A stretch of 64,000 bases of DNA from JAAFHB01 sp942493325 (GCA_942493325.1 OW818689.1:620001-684000), one strand, 5' to 3'. Positions 1 to 8,954 are shown, counted from the first letter of the stretch. The notes: generated from the sequence alone by a model not told the origin. Made by a program: numbers and translations.

Positions 1-234
1 GTAATAAAAGGGATTCTTGGATACGGAGCCAGTTCTGTGATCCACTCTTACAAATTCTGGGAAGTCACCGATAAACTGCCCGTGGTCATTGAGCTGATTG
101 ACGAGGAGGAGAAGATCCGAAATTTTTACGCCACGATCCGGCCACAACTCGAAGAAATGCGTTACGGCTGCCTGGTGACGATTGAAAATGTAGAGGTATT
201 ACTTTTCAAATCGGGAAAAAAACCTAAACTGTAA
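1..234 (+). CDS. DUF190 family protein (C-terminal part)
   Basis: The reading frame is open from the first base, so the gene begins left of the window; 77 codons plus stop are visible. The segment reads G-I-L-G-Y-G near its start, then an E-L-I-D-E-E-E-K-I stretch, then a C-L-V-T-I-E-N-V-E-V strand. This matches the ferredoxin-like fold of DUF190 proteins (G-x-x-G-x-G, then 'PVVIEIVD', then 'GLVTIE.V'). DUF190 genes often sit beside the fluoride channel gene crcB; that partner, if present, lies outside. Biochemical role is unknown. A strong hairpin terminator follows at 311. Confidence 0.72.
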   Translation, partial: VIKGILGYGASSVIHSYKFWEVTDKLPVVIELIDEEEKIRNFYATIRPQLEEMRYGCLVTIENVEVLLFKSGKKPKL

Positions 235-310
235 ACAGCAGTTTTCAGTTTACACATTCAGGGATGATGTCCTGGTTATCTGAACGATCAACCCCGTTTC
301 ATATGTTTAT

Positions 311-357
311 CGGGTGAGCCGGCAGTTAAAAAATGCCAGCTCACCCGATTTTTTGGT
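311..357 (+). terminator. Rho-independent terminator after the DUF190 gene
   Basis: Arms CGGGTGAGC and GCTCACCCG, extended inward by a GGCA/TGCC pairing, enclose an A-rich loop and are followed by ATTTTTTGG on the + strand. The reverse side lacks a T-run, so it serves the + strand gene and separates it from the converging esterase gene. Confidence 0.85.
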
Positions 358-359
358 TT

Positions 360-1136
360 TTATTTACCAAAGACATATTTCATCCAGGCATCAGCCATAA
401 GTTTAGCTCCCGCTATCGTAGGGTGAACTCCATCACCGGTCCAGTAAGTTGGAGGTGCAATTTTGGTGGCCCTGGCAAAAATATCGTGATAAGGGATAAA
501 AATCGCATCAAATTCACCAGCCAGTTTTCGGGCAACTGCGCGGTACTCATTAAATTCCGGAAACCAGGTTCCATCCACCGCTTTACAACCCAATACTGCA
601 AACGGCTCACAAATTACAAGTTTTACCTGAGGAAGCGCTTCTTTTGTCCGAGTGATTAATGCCCTAAGATCCTTCTCATAAATCGCCACTGTTCCGTCGT
701 AATTTCCATTGTGTTTATGCCAGTAATCGTTCACTCCCACTAAAATACTCAGAACGGATGGCTTAAGATCAAGACAGTCGGCCTGCCACCGGTCGGACAG
801 CTGATAAACTTTATTCCCGCTGATTCCCCTATTATAAATTTTCAGGTTTTTCGCAGCGAATGTATTCAGGAGTTCGGCCGCTGCCATGAAAGCATATCCG
901 CTTCCCAATGCCCCCTGATTATTGGGTTCCTGGGCGTCCCTTTTTCGTCCTGCATCGGTAATTGAATCTCCCTGAAAAAGAATTACATTACTGTTTTTCA
1001 AGAAATTAGCATTTATTTTTGGAGAGAACGAAGCCATTACCTCTTCGTTAGCCGATAATAAGGCAGGAACAGCAACAAAACCGGCTGAACCGATAAAGGC
1101 TTTTTTTAAGAAATTTCTGCGATCTGACATTTTCAT
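360..1136 (-). CDS. SGNH/GDSL hydrolase, secreted
   Basis: A 258-residue SGNH-fold esterase. All four catalytic blocks are visible: G-D-S at 56-58 (nucleophile S58), the oxyanion Gly at about 107 (S-G-N), G-V-N-D at 134-137 (N136), and D-G-V-H at 235-238 (D235/H238). The N-terminus has a twin-arginine-like D-R-R-N-F-L-K motif, a hydrophobic segment and an A-rich cleavage region, so it is probably exported folded. Such enzymes commonly deacetylate carbohydrate or cleave lipid esters; the substrate cannot be read here. Met3 is an equally good start. It lies 18 bp downstream of the P-loop gene and is probably cotranscribed with it. Confidence 0.88.
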   Translation of the reverse strand: MKMSDRRNFLKKAFIGSAGFVAVPALLSANEEVMASFSPKINANFLKNSNVILFQGDSITDAGRKRDAQEPNNQGALGSGYAFMAAAELLNTFAAKNLKIYNRGISGNKVYQLSDRWQADCLDLKPSVLSILVGVNDYWHKHNGNYDGTVAIYEKDLRALITRTKEALPQVKLVICEPFAVLGCKAVDGTWFPEFNEYRAVARKLAGEFDAIFIPYHDIFARATKIAPPTYWTGDGVHPTIAGAKLMADAWMKYVFGK

Positions 1137-1154
1137 ACTTCGTATTAACAGGAT

Positions 1155-1688
1155 TTATAATGATTTTAGAATAAATTTAATGCGTTCATCAGGAGAAACA
1201 CGAGGAAGGTCAATCAGTTCATAATCAAATTCAAGATAAGCTTTTACCACAAAATCATGAATTTTTACAGCCTCCTCATAAGTTTCTTTCCTGATCTGAT
1301 CCTTCCGGTAAATCTCCCGCCAGGGAGGTGTAACAAAAACCTTTTTTGCGTAACGATTCTCAATCAACGATACGCTCAATGGTTCAGAAATCTCTTTTCC
1401 CTTGTACCATGAAAATGCCGCCTGGTCCGGCAAACCACGATCACTAAATGCTATACATTTAATATCAGTTTGTTGCAAAAAATAGATTCTATCCTTCATG
1501 ACCATTTTTTCGAAACCTACCGAATCCATCCACGGTAACTTATCTCCTCCTTCGGCGATTTGCGCTGCAATAATTTGTCGTGCTACTTCACTCCCGGTCC
1601 GGTAACCCAGTTTATGAAGTTCGTCGATTAAAATAGTCTTGCCAAATCCCGGTCCCCCGGTAATAACATAAACCATATTGCAGAGCAT
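1155..1688 (-). CDS. AAA family ATPase (AAA_28-like NTPase)
   Basis: A 177-residue P-loop protein with Walker A G-G-P-G-F-G-K-T at residues 11-18, directly after the first beta strand. The short length, the R-x-G-S-E-V-A-R segment after the first helix, and the later 'S-D-R-G-L-P-D' stretch resemble the AAA_28 family of predicted nucleotide kinases/NTPases, whose substrates are mostly unknown. Met5 (M-V-Y-V-I-T) is a plausible alternative start because the first strand begins there. It stands upstream of the SGNH hydrolase with an 18-bp gap. No signal peptide, so cytoplasmic. Confidence 0.78.
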   Translation of the reverse strand: MLCNMVYVITGGPGFGKTILIDELHKLGYRTGSEVARQIIAAQIAEGGDKLPWMDSVGFEKMVMKDRIYFLQQTDIKCIAFSDRGLPDQAAFSWYKGKEISEPLSVSLIENRYAKKVFVTPPWREIYRKDQIRKETYEEAVKIHDFVVKAYLEFDYELIDLPRVSPDERIKFILKSL

Positions 1689-1906
1689 AATTAAAGCTAA
1701 AAATAGTAATTCATTTGTTAATTCAATCAGTTAATCGAGGAAAATCGAAAATTTAAGTTTTAACTCCTGTCAATTCATAGCAGATTAAATGTCAACAGCC
1801 GGGGAGGCTGAATATAGAATTTATAGCGTATTGGTATTGCTCAGGGAGACCAATAAAACACAAAAACTAAAATTTGAAATACTGGCAAATGTTATTGAAT
1901 AACACT

Positions 1907-4900
1907 TTACAGATTAAGATTTTTCAGGATCCGGATCATATCGTCGCGTTTGAAAGGTTTACTCAGGTAATTATCCATTCCAACACTTAAACAGTCTTCG
2001 ATGTCTTCTTTGAGGGCGGCAGCGGTCATTGCCACTATTTTTACAGGAATTAAATGGTTTTCAATTTCATATTCGCGTATTTTCCTTGTCGCCTCCAGGC
2101 CACTCATCACCGGCATCTGTATGTCCATAAAAATCACGTCATACTGATTTGATTTAAATTTCCCGAACGCAATAAGTCCGTTTTCTGCTTCATCAAAGGT
2201 AGCAGTAAAGGGTTTTAGAATTAACTGGGCTACTTTAAGATTGGTAAAATTGTCTTCAGCAACAAGCACCCTTAAATTTGATGCGATAAGATCAGGATCA
2301 ACCACCGCTCTATTCATCTGGGGTTCACCATTTCCTGTTACGGAAGCAATTACTCCATATAACTCTTTTAATTTCACAGGTTTATTAAGAAAATAATTAA
2401 ATCCGCGGCTCAATACCTCGCTACGCGGAATAACATCCGTTACCGACGACAGTAGAATAAGACGTGTGGAACAAATCACAGGATTGTGCTGAATCTGTTC
2501 AGCAAGTTTTAACCCGTCCATTCCTTCCATCTGGTAATCTATCAGTGCCAAATCGTAGGCATTATTCTGTTCCGCATTATGAATTAACATTTCCAGGGCA
2601 GTTTTGCCATTTTCTGCCTGATCGTACCTGCAATTCCAGGTGTCGAGGTACTTACCGAATACGAAGCGATTGGTACGGTTATCATCCACAATTAAGACCT
2701 TCAACCCGTTAATCAATAATTTCGCTCCTGGTATTGATTCTTCCTGTTCGGAACTGGGCCCAAAGTTTGCAGAAAACCAAAACGATGATCCTTCACCTTC
2801 AGAACTTTCGACGTCAATGACCCCATCCATCATTTTCACCAATCGCTGTGAGATGGCAAGACCAAGCCCGGATCCCCCAAATTTGCGGGTTGTCGAGCTA
2901 TCGGCCTGGGTAAATGATTGAAAAATCCTCTGCTGCGCCTCCTTTGAAATCCCAATTCCGCTATCCTTGACTTTGAACAGTACCGTGTAACCCGAAGGGT
3001 AAGTTTCAGTCAGTTCAGCGGTAAAAAATACTTCCCCGGAATTGGTAAATTTAAGGGCATTATTGACCAGGTTGAGCAGAATCTGGTGCAAGCGCAATGC
3101 GTCACCCTGCACAATCTCGGGGATTGAGGAATCGACATAATTGACAAGATTAACACCTTTGTTCGTAGCCGTAATGATAAGTATATCAGCCACATTTTCA
3201 ATTACCTGGCGGATATTGACAGGAGCCATTTCAAGTTCAAGGTTACCCGATTCAATTTTCGAAAAATCAAGGATGTTGTTTATGATACTTAAAAGGTTAT
3301 TACCCGATTTTGTAATAATATTCAAATAATCATGCTGTTCATCGGTTAATTCTGTCTGGTTAAGAACGTCTGCCATTCCAATAACCCCATTCATCGGGGT
3401 ACGGATTTCATGACTCATATTGGCCAGGAAAAGACTCTTGGCCCGGTTTGCTTCTTCGGCTTTTTCTTTTGCAAAAATGAGATTGGTCCGGGCCTCTTCA
3501 ATAACTGTCACATCACGGGAAATACCGATAATCCCGGTAATAATTCCAGTATGATCTTTTATAGGTATTTTAGTTGTGGAAAGCCAAAGAATTTTTCCAT
3601 CAGCATTTTGAACTTTTTCAATCCTGTTGATTTTCGGTTCTCCGCTTTTTAGGATATCCTCTTCGTCAAGGTGGGAAAGTATTACATGCTCTTCCGGGAA
3701 GAAATCCGAATCACATTTTCCGATTGCCTCATCAGGTGATTGCAGTCCCAAAGCATCGGAAAATGCCCGATTAACCCTTGTAAAACAAGAATTAACATCT
3801 TTAAAATAGATGGTATCAGGCACAAAATCCATTAACGACTGCAGCAACTCCTTTTCATGAGTCAATTTTGATTCAGCCAGTTTTAATTCTGTGATATCAT
3901 GCGATATCCCGATCATCCCCACAACATTTTTATTCTGATCAAATAAAGGAACCTTGTTGGCCAGCTTAAACACCTGATGACCATTGGGATCCAGTCGTTT
4001 TTCAAGCAGATTAAACAAAGGCTCACCCTTTTGCATTAAATTCTGCTCATCATGATAGGTTCTGTCGGCAAATACCGGGTCGGAAAAATCGGCATCTGTT
4101 TTCCCGATTACTTCTTCAGCCTTAGTAATATCATGACGATCGAGCCATGCTTTGTTTATCCTGGTAAACTTTGAATCCCGGTCTTTAAAATAAATAGTGT
4201 CAGGAACACTATCCAGGAGCACATTCAGCAGATTTGTTTCCTGCCGGAGTTGCATTTCGAGCATGTGTTTCTGAGTGATATCTCTCGAAACACCCACCAT
4301 ACCAATTATTGCTCCCTGCTCATCCTTTAACGGAATTTTCGTGGCCATTACATAGTGAGCCCCTTCCAACGTCTTTATCTTCTCCAATTTGTTAATAACA
4401 GGTTCTCCGCTTTTCATCATTTCCTGCTCATCGTTTTGAGAGGTGACAGCAAATGTTTCATCAAAAAAGTCGGCATCTGTTTTTCCCACTGCATCTTCAG
4501 TATGACGAAGTCCCAACGTTTTGGCCTGAGCTTTGTTGATTCGGGTAAATCGTGAATTCAGGTCCTTAAAGTAGATAGTATCAGGAATATTGTCCATCAA
4601 CATCTGCAAAAAGAGCTTTTCATCCTGCAGTTCGGTTTTGTGCTTTATTTCTTTAACATGCTGATAAAATTCATCAACATCAAATCCATCATGCATTAAT
4701 ATGGGGTTCCGGCACGGATAAATAATTGGTTCACGGGGATCATGCCCTGCCAAAAATAACTTGTTAACCGAATTAACTAGTGCCAGACTTGCAGCATTAT
4801 TGCTTAGAATCTTCAATTCATGATCACCAACTATCAATATATCGGGTTGAAAAAGCTGAAATTCTTCAACAAATTCACCAATTCCCGAAAGAAAGTAGAA

Positions 4901-4984
4901 ATCGACTCCTTTCACGCCAAGAGAAAGTGTGATGAATTTCTTTTTTACCCCGGTGTTACTGATGATAACTAAGCCCCGTCCCAT
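1907..4984 (-). CDS. Hybrid sensor histidine kinase, three PAS domains, two receivers
   Basis: A 1025-residue cytoplasmic two-component hybrid. Residues 1-115 look like a degenerate receiver-like module. Three PAS domains follow at about 130-240, 255-365 and 385-490, each opening with a near-identical P-D-T-I-Y-F-K-D motif. HisKA holds S-H-E-I-R-T-P with phosphoacceptor H525. HATPase_c spans about 625-740 (N-box L-V-N-N-A-L-K-F, G boxes D-S-G-I-G-I and G-S-G-L-G-L). Two receivers carry phosphorylatable D816 and D954. There is no membrane segment and no output DNA-binding domain, so the signal probably leaves through a separate partner. The next gene upstream on this strand is the GH16 glucanase, 178 bp away. 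Confidence 0.93.
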   Translation of the reverse strand: MGRGLVIISNTGVKKKFITLSLGVKGVDFYFLSGIGEFVEEFQLFQPDILIVGDHELKILSNNAASLALVNSVNKLFLAGHDPREPIIYPCRNPILMHDGFDVDEFYQHVKEIKHKTELQDEKLFLQMLMDNIPDTIYFKDLNSRFTRINKAQAKTLGLRHTEDAVGKTDADFFDETFAVTSQNDEQEMMKSGEPVINKLEKIKTLEGAHYVMATKIPLKDEQGAIIGMVGVSRDITQKHMLEMQLRQETNLLNVLLDSVPDTIYFKDRDSKFTRINKAWLDRHDITKAEEVIGKTDADFSDPVFADRTYHDEQNLMQKGEPLFNLLEKRLDPNGHQVFKLANKVPLFDQNKNVVGMIGISHDITELKLAESKLTHEKELLQSLMDFVPDTIYFKDVNSCFTRVNRAFSDALGLQSPDEAIGKCDSDFFPEEHVILSHLDEEDILKSGEPKINRIEKVQNADGKILWLSTTKIPIKDHTGIITGIIGISRDVTVIEEARTNLIFAKEKAEEANRAKSLFLANMSHEIRTPMNGVIGMADVLNQTELTDEQHDYLNIITKSGNNLLSIINNILDFSKIESGNLELEMAPVNIRQVIENVADILIITATNKGVNLVNYVDSSIPEIVQGDALRLHQILLNLVNNALKFTNSGEVFFTAELTETYPSGYTVLFKVKDSGIGISKEAQQRIFQSFTQADSSTTRKFGGSGLGLAISQRLVKMMDGVIDVESSEGEGSSFWFSANFGPSSEQEESIPGAKLLINGLKVLIVDDNRTNRFVFGKYLDTWNCRYDQAENGKTALEMLIHNAEQNNAYDLALIDYQMEGMDGLKLAEQIQHNPVICSTRLILLSSVTDVIPRSEVLSRGFNYFLNKPVKLKELYGVIASVTGNGEPQMNRAVVDPDLIASNLRVLVAEDNFTNLKVAQLILKPFTATFDEAENGLIAFGKFKSNQYDVIFMDIQMPVMSGLEATRKIREYEIENHLIPVKIVAMTAAALKEDIEDCLSVGMDNYLSKPFKRDDMIRILKNLNL

Positions 4985-5112
4985 AAATAATTTTTAGATG
5001 ACCGCAATATATTGATTTTTCATTGAGTTTGTCATCTTATCTCAAAATATAACAACAGACTGTATATAAGCGAATTAAGCGCTATTTTTTATAGAAAAAT
5101 TTATTAAACGTT

Positions 5113-5126
5113 TGTAATCGTTTACG
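5113..5126. promoter_or_regulatory. LacI-type operator-like palindrome
   Basis: TGTAATCGTTTACG matches the symmetric LacI/GalR-family half-site pair TGTAAACG/CGTTTACA at 12 of 14 positions. It lies about 130 bp upstream of the hybrid kinase start and just behind the GH16 gene. No LacI-family gene is in the window, so the assignment rests on the motif alone. Confidence 0.22.
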
Positions 5127-5161
5127 CAATGCTGCATACAAAGCTGCATATCATCGCTATT

Positions 5162-5947
5162 TTAAAAAGTATAGATCCGAACATAGTCTATCCTATACTC
5201 AACAGGAAAAATTGAATCATCTATTCCCTTCTTTCCACCCCATGCACCGCCTATCGCGAGGTTGATTAAAAGATACTGCGGCTCCCCGAAAGGCCATTCA
5301 CCGATTCCTTCCCCTTTCCGGACGCAGGAATAATACATTTGGTTGTCGAAGTAAAAATCCATCCGGTCACCAAACCATTCTACGGCATAGATATGAAAAT
5401 CTTCCCATGGGTTTTTATACTTTATCGATCCTCCCCTGCCAGTACCTTTTGTATGGTTATAATCCTTGGTATGTACATTTGCATAAACCATATCAGGCTC
5501 GTAACCAACGAATTCCATGATATCAATTTCTCCGCAGGCAGGCCATCCTCCCAGACTTTTATTGGTTCCAAGGGTCCATATGGCGGGCCATACTCCACGT
5601 CCGTGAGGCAGTTTTGCCTTTACTTCGATCCTCCCTTTCGTAAATTCATATTTTCCTTTGGTATTGATACTTGCCGATGTGTACTGCCCTCCTTTGAAAT
5701 CTTCCTTAACAGCGGTAATAATCAGGTTGCCTCCTTCAATGCGCGCATTCTCAGGCCGGTTCCGGGTATAATACTGGGCTTCATTATTACGGATCTTCCC
5801 CTCTTCATAACCCCATTTCTGATTGTCAGGAAGACCGTTAACATCAAATTCATCAGACCAGACAAGTTTTTTGGAAGCCGGTGATGAAGATTGGCTGTTG
5901 CCTAAAAGTGGTTGAACAAGAATCAACAGGAATAAAAGATATTTCAT
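5162..5947 (-). CDS. Glycoside hydrolase family 16 (endo-beta-1,3-glucanase-like)
   Basis: A 261-residue secreted glycosidase with a clear signal peptide (hydrophobic residues 4-14, cleavage near G-N-S-Q). The GH16 signature G-E-I-D-I-M-E-F-V-G gives nucleophile E140, assisting D142 and acid/base E145. Flanking W-S-D-E-F and W-P-A-I-W motifs are typical of the laminarinase subgroup of this jelly-roll family. The protein is a lone catalytic domain without a carbohydrate-binding module. It probably cleaves beta-1,3 or mixed beta-1,3/1,4-glucans; the exact polymer is inference. No SusC/SusD pair is next to it, so it is not part of a visible polysaccharide utilisation locus. Confidence 0.92.
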   Translation of the reverse strand: MKYLLFLLILVQPLLGNSQSSSPASKKLVWSDEFDVNGLPDNQKWGYEEGKIRNNEAQYYTRNRPENARIEGGNLIITAVKEDFKGGQYTSASINTKGKYEFTKGRIEVKAKLPHGRGVWPAIWTLGTNKSLGGWPACGEIDIMEFVGYEPDMVYANVHTKDYNHTKGTGRGGSIKYKNPWEDFHIYAVEWFGDRMDFYFDNQMYYSCVRKGEGIGEWPFGEPQYLLINLAIGGAWGGKKGIDDSIFPVEYRIDYVRIYTF

Positions 5948-6104
5948 AATACATTGTTATTTGGTTCGTTAATCTCACTATATTTTTTTTTGAATATATT
6001 TCAACCGAAGGATTACTTCTTTTGAATATGGTTGAATAATCAGCAGATTGGTGTCTATGGTTTGAAACCTGTGCTTAATTCGGAGCAGAATAAATCGGAT
6101 AGGA

Positions 6105-6127
6105 GAAACGGGATTAATTCCCGTTTC
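6105..6127 (-). other. Group II intron domain VI hairpin
   Basis: GAAACGGG pairs with CCCGTTTC across a short A/T-rich loop, directly 3' of domain V on the minus strand, and an outer GGA/TCC pairing extends the stem. An obvious bulged branch-point A is not visible; class IIC introns often splice by hydrolysis, so this is not disqualifying. Confidence 0.6.
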
Positions 6128-6137
6128 GTCCTTCCAC

Positions 6138-6169
6138 ACCACCGTACGTACCGTTCGGTATACGGCGGT
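6138..6169 (-). other. Group II intron domain V with CGC catalytic triad
   Basis: The minus strand folds as ACCGCCGTA paired with TACGGTGGT, then a two-base CG bulge on the 3' side, then TACC/GGTA closed by a GAAC tetraloop. Aligned from the bulge, the triad position reads C-G-C with the conserved G-U pair. CGC rather than AGC is the form reported for class IIC introns such as that of Oceanobacillus iheyensis. Confidence 0.8.
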
Positions 6170-6177
6170 TCCTTAAT

Positions 6178-7599
6178 TTACGCATTGACTTTCCGAAAAT
6201 ATCCCGTAAAGAAGATGTAACCTGCTTGTTGAAGACGTGCGTTAGTGATAGTCCTTGCTAAGATTGGGCTATTGGCAGTATGCCAGTAACCTTTTCTTGT
6301 ATTCGCATATTCCCAGGCCTTGTATTTATTAATGCCAAGTTTAATGAGATTCCGCAAACGGGTTCTTATCCTTTTCCATTGTTTCCAGATAACCATCCGT
6401 AAGCGTCTGCGATACCATTCATCCACTTTTTGCAAAAGTGACTTCATGTTTGCCAATTTAAAATAGTTCACCCATCCAGTAATGTACTGTTTAAGTGCTT
6501 CCTTCCGCTTATCATCTCCCCACCCATTGCTCCGTGATGTGATCGCTTTTAAACGCTCCTTCATCTTAGCTAAGCTTTTGGGATGTAATCGCAATTGTCC
6601 AACCTTTTTATACATCGAAAAGGTGTATCCCAAAAATTTAATCTTTGAGATATAGGCAACCACAGTCTTTTCCCTGTTCACTTTCAAGAAAAGTTTCTTC
6701 TCAATATACGGGATGATGTTCGTCAGTATCCGATCGGCACTTCGTTTGCTTTTGCAAAGAATGACCATATCATCAGCGTAACGAGCAAAGTGGTGTCCTC
6801 GCTTTTCAAGTTCCTTGTCCAATTCATTTAGCATAATATTGCTCAACAACGGACTAAGTGGACCTCCTTGGGGAACCCCAACTTCTGTGTCTTCAAACTT
6901 GTTCCGTACTACAACACCAGCATTAAGGTACCTGTGGATAAGAGAAATGACCCGTCCATCTTGTACCGTCCTTGATAATACTTCAATCAATTTACTATGA
7001 TTTACAGTATCAAAGAACTTTTCCAAATCCATATCGACAGCATATTTATATCCGTCAGTGATATGGTCTTTGCATTTGTTCAATGCCTGGTGAGCGTTGC
7101 GTTTAGGTCTGAACCCGTAACTGTTTGTTGAAAACTGTTTCTCGTAGATTGGAGATAAGATTTGTGTAATAGCCTGTTGGATAACACGATCGAAAACCGT
7201 GGGCACACCCAGCATTCTCATCTTCCCGTTATCCTTGGGTATTTCTACCCGCCGAACGGGATTTGGACGGTAAGTTCCGCCCAATATGGATTGTATAAGC
7301 TTGTCCTTGTTTGCAACAAGATAATCCCTTAGGGATTCGACTTCCATCTTGTCAATACCTCCGCTTCCGTTATTACTCTTTACCTTTTTATAGGCTCGGT
7401 TCATATTGGTTGGAGATAGGATTTGCTCAAGCATTCCATAACTCGGTTGGTCTGCATTAGTGATGTTGTTTTCAGCTATCCGCATGTAGGTCTGCCCTTC
7501 TGCATATGCTTTGGGTTCCGCCCTATCTTTTTGCAGGCAGGTATCTTTCGATTTTTTCTGCTCTCTTCCCTTCATTTGGTAACATTCATTTACTTTCAC
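6178..7599 (-). CDS. ltrA: Group II intron reverse transcriptase/maturase
   Basis: A 473-residue intron-encoded protein. RT blocks are complete: the P-N-P-V-R-R-V-E-I-P-K entry block near 112-122, V-D-M-D-L-E-K-F-F-D at about 188-197, P-Q-G-G-P-L-S-P-L-L-S at about 243-253, and the catalytic Y-A-D-D at 274-277. The maturase (GIIM) domain spans about 365-440, with L-K-Q-Y-I-T-G-W-V-N-Y-F and R-R-R-L-R motifs as in class C maturases. There is no C-terminal H-N-H endonuclease domain, also expected for class IIC. It ends just before domain V. It should help splicing and carry out reverse transcription during retrohoming. Confidence 0.95.
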   Translation of the reverse strand: MKVNECYQMKGREQKKSKDTCLQKDRAEPKAYAEGQTYMRIAENNITNADQPSYGMLEQILSPTNMNRAYKKVKSNNGSGGIDKMEVESLRDYLVANKDKLIQSILGGTYRPNPVRRVEIPKDNGKMRMLGVPTVFDRVIQQAITQILSPIYEKQFSTNSYGFRPKRNAHQALNKCKDHITDGYKYAVDMDLEKFFDTVNHSKLIEVLSRTVQDGRVISLIHRYLNAGVVVRNKFEDTEVGVPQGGPLSPLLSNIMLNELDKELEKRGHHFARYADDMVILCKSKRSADRILTNIIPYIEKKLFLKVNREKTVVAYISKIKFLGYTFSMYKKVGQLRLHPKSLAKMKERLKAITSRSNGWGDDKRKEALKQYITGWVNYFKLANMKSLLQKVDEWYRRRLRMVIWKQWKRIRTRLRNLIKLGINKYKAWEYANTRKGYWHTANSPILARTITNARLQQAGYIFFTGYFRKVNA

Positions 7600-8020
7600 T
7601 TCTTAAGGTTCAGCCCTTCACTGTGTTTGTGAGTCCTCCATCTATCTATGATGGCTCGTTTCTTCAGCTACTATGGCCTCTGCTGACTTCTCACAGTAAA
7701 TCTTTTTTCAACCGTGCTTCATACTTCGTTTCCGCACGTCTGTGAGATCTCCCGCGGTAAGGCGAATAACCTTCATTCCATGTACCCGCATCATTTACAC
7801 TCCGGTGTCCGTGTAGCTTTAGGACTTTGTTTTGTAATGCAAACTCATCCCACCGGATGTGCCTGATAACGTTTGTGTTCCTCGGGTCGGAATTTTGCCT
7901 CCAGCTTCCTTCAGATTCCACCTCACGATGGACACCCTTGCTCTTGGCTAATGGTTGGCTATGCTACATACCCCCATAACGGACTTTCACCGTCAAATTA
8001 TTCGCCATGCGCGGCACACA

Positions 8021-8059
8021 TTAAAAAAGGGATATGCTGTAAAACAACATACCCCTTTT
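8021..8059 (-). terminator. Terminator of the isomerase-like lipoprotein gene; intron target
   Basis: On the minus strand AAAAGGGGTATG pairs with CATATCCCTTTT (12 bp with one G-U pair) around an 11-nt loop, followed by TTTTTT. The group II intron 5' end begins three bases after this T-run. Confidence 0.88.
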
Positions 8060-8078
8060 ACTATTTTTCATGCCACTA

Positions 8079-8954
8079 TTATTTTACATAGTCAGCTTTG
8101 ACCAGGTAGTCAATACTTTCTTTAACACTGGCGAAAGGATCATTGTTGGTATATTTCTCAACTTCAACATAATACTCTTTCAATCCTTTGGCATAGGCAG
8201 CTTCAAAAATTGGTTTAAAATCCATTTTTCCGCTGGCACCCAGTTCTTTTTCATCCTTGATGTGTAATACAGGAAAACGACCATCGTATTTGTTGATATA
8301 TGCCGCAGGCGACTGTCCGCCTTCAGTAATCCAATACACATCCATTTCGAAGAATACATGGTTAGGACTGGTATTTTCAAGCATAAAATCGTAGATCAAC
8401 TTTCCGTCGATTTCGCGGAATTCGAAGGAATGGTTATGATAGCCAAAACCGATACCGCCGGCAGCAGCAGTTATATAACCTACGTTGTTGTAATAATCAC
8501 AATACATCTTGATCTCATCCATTGTCGTCTGATCATTGACTGGCATAAAAGCCTGGACCAGGTATTTTACACCGATCTCAGCATGAGCACCACAAGCTTT
8601 CTTCCACCATTCCATGATATCAGCTTCCTTTTCTTTGGAAAATGCCTGTACAACATGCCCGCTGGTAGCCTTCATACCAAGGTCTTCAACAATCTTTCTG
8701 AATTCCTTAGGTGCGAGTCCGTGAATTAAACCGTCGTTGTAACCGGCAGTTTCGACTGTGGAATAACCCATTTCAGCAACTTTTTTCAAAGTTCCCGCAA
8801 CATCGTCCTTCATTGCATCACGCAATGAATAAAGCTGAAGTCCTACCTTTTTTTTGGGTGCAGCCGGAGTACAAGAAGTGATTAATTGGTTTGCCATCAA
8901 TCCACCAACAACCACTGTTGCAGAGGATTTAAGAAAATTACGCCTGTTTACCAT
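8079..8954 (-). CDS. Sugar phosphate isomerase/epimerase-like lipoprotein
   Basis: A 291-residue xylose-isomerase-like TIM barrel (AP_endonuc_2 fold). The N-terminus combines a twin-arginine motif R-R-N-F-L-K with a lipobox L-I-T-S-C (C28), so the folded protein is probably exported and lipid-anchored. Barrel landmarks are G-L-Q-L-Y-S-L-R at the first strand, G-Y-H-N-H-S-F-E-F in the middle, F-E-M-D-V-Y-W (metal-ligand region) and L-H-I-K-D-E near the end. Family members act on sugars, inositols or 3-keto-glycosides; the substrate here is unknown. TAT-exported members in Bacteroidota often work with exported Gfo/Idh/MocA oxidoreductases, one of which lies at 38.7 kb. It ends at a strong terminator. 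Confidence 0.88.
   Translation of the reverse strand: MVNRRNFLKSSATVVVGGLMANQLITSCTPAAPKKKVGLQLYSLRDAMKDDVAGTLKKVAEMGYSTVETAGYNDGLIHGLAPKEFRKIVEDLGMKATSGHVVQAFSKEKEADIMEWWKKACGAHAEIGVKYLVQAFMPVNDQTTMDEIKMYCDYYNNVGYITAAAGGIGFGYHNHSFEFREIDGKLIYDFMLENTSPNHVFFEMDVYWITEGGQSPAAYINKYDGRFPVLHIKDEKELGASGKMDFKPIFEAAYAKGLKEYYVEVEKYTNNDPFASVKESIDYLVKADYVK

Larger units (their letters stand above)
6094..8019 (-). mobile_element. Group II intron, class IIC, apparently complete
   Basis: On the minus strand the element opens with GTGTGCC at 8019, typical of the GUGYG 5' end. It then has a structured leader of about 420 nt (including GGTGAAAGTCC), a full maturase ORF, domain V at 6138-6169, a domain VI hairpin at 6105-6127, and a 3' end near CCGAT at about 6094 (uncertain by several bases). 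The length of about 1.93 kb suits class IIC. The 5' splice site lies three bases after the T-tract of the terminator of the upstream gene, the known insertion habit of class IIC introns. All core parts look intact, so it may still be active. Confidence 0.88.

Noticed and set aside
5339..5884. A 181-codon + strand frame across the GH16 gene
   Set aside because: Antisense of a gene with a full catalytic signature; no signal or domain in the + frame.
7691..7921. A 76-codon frame upstream of the maturase
   Set aside because: It lies in the structured 5' part of the group II intron RNA.
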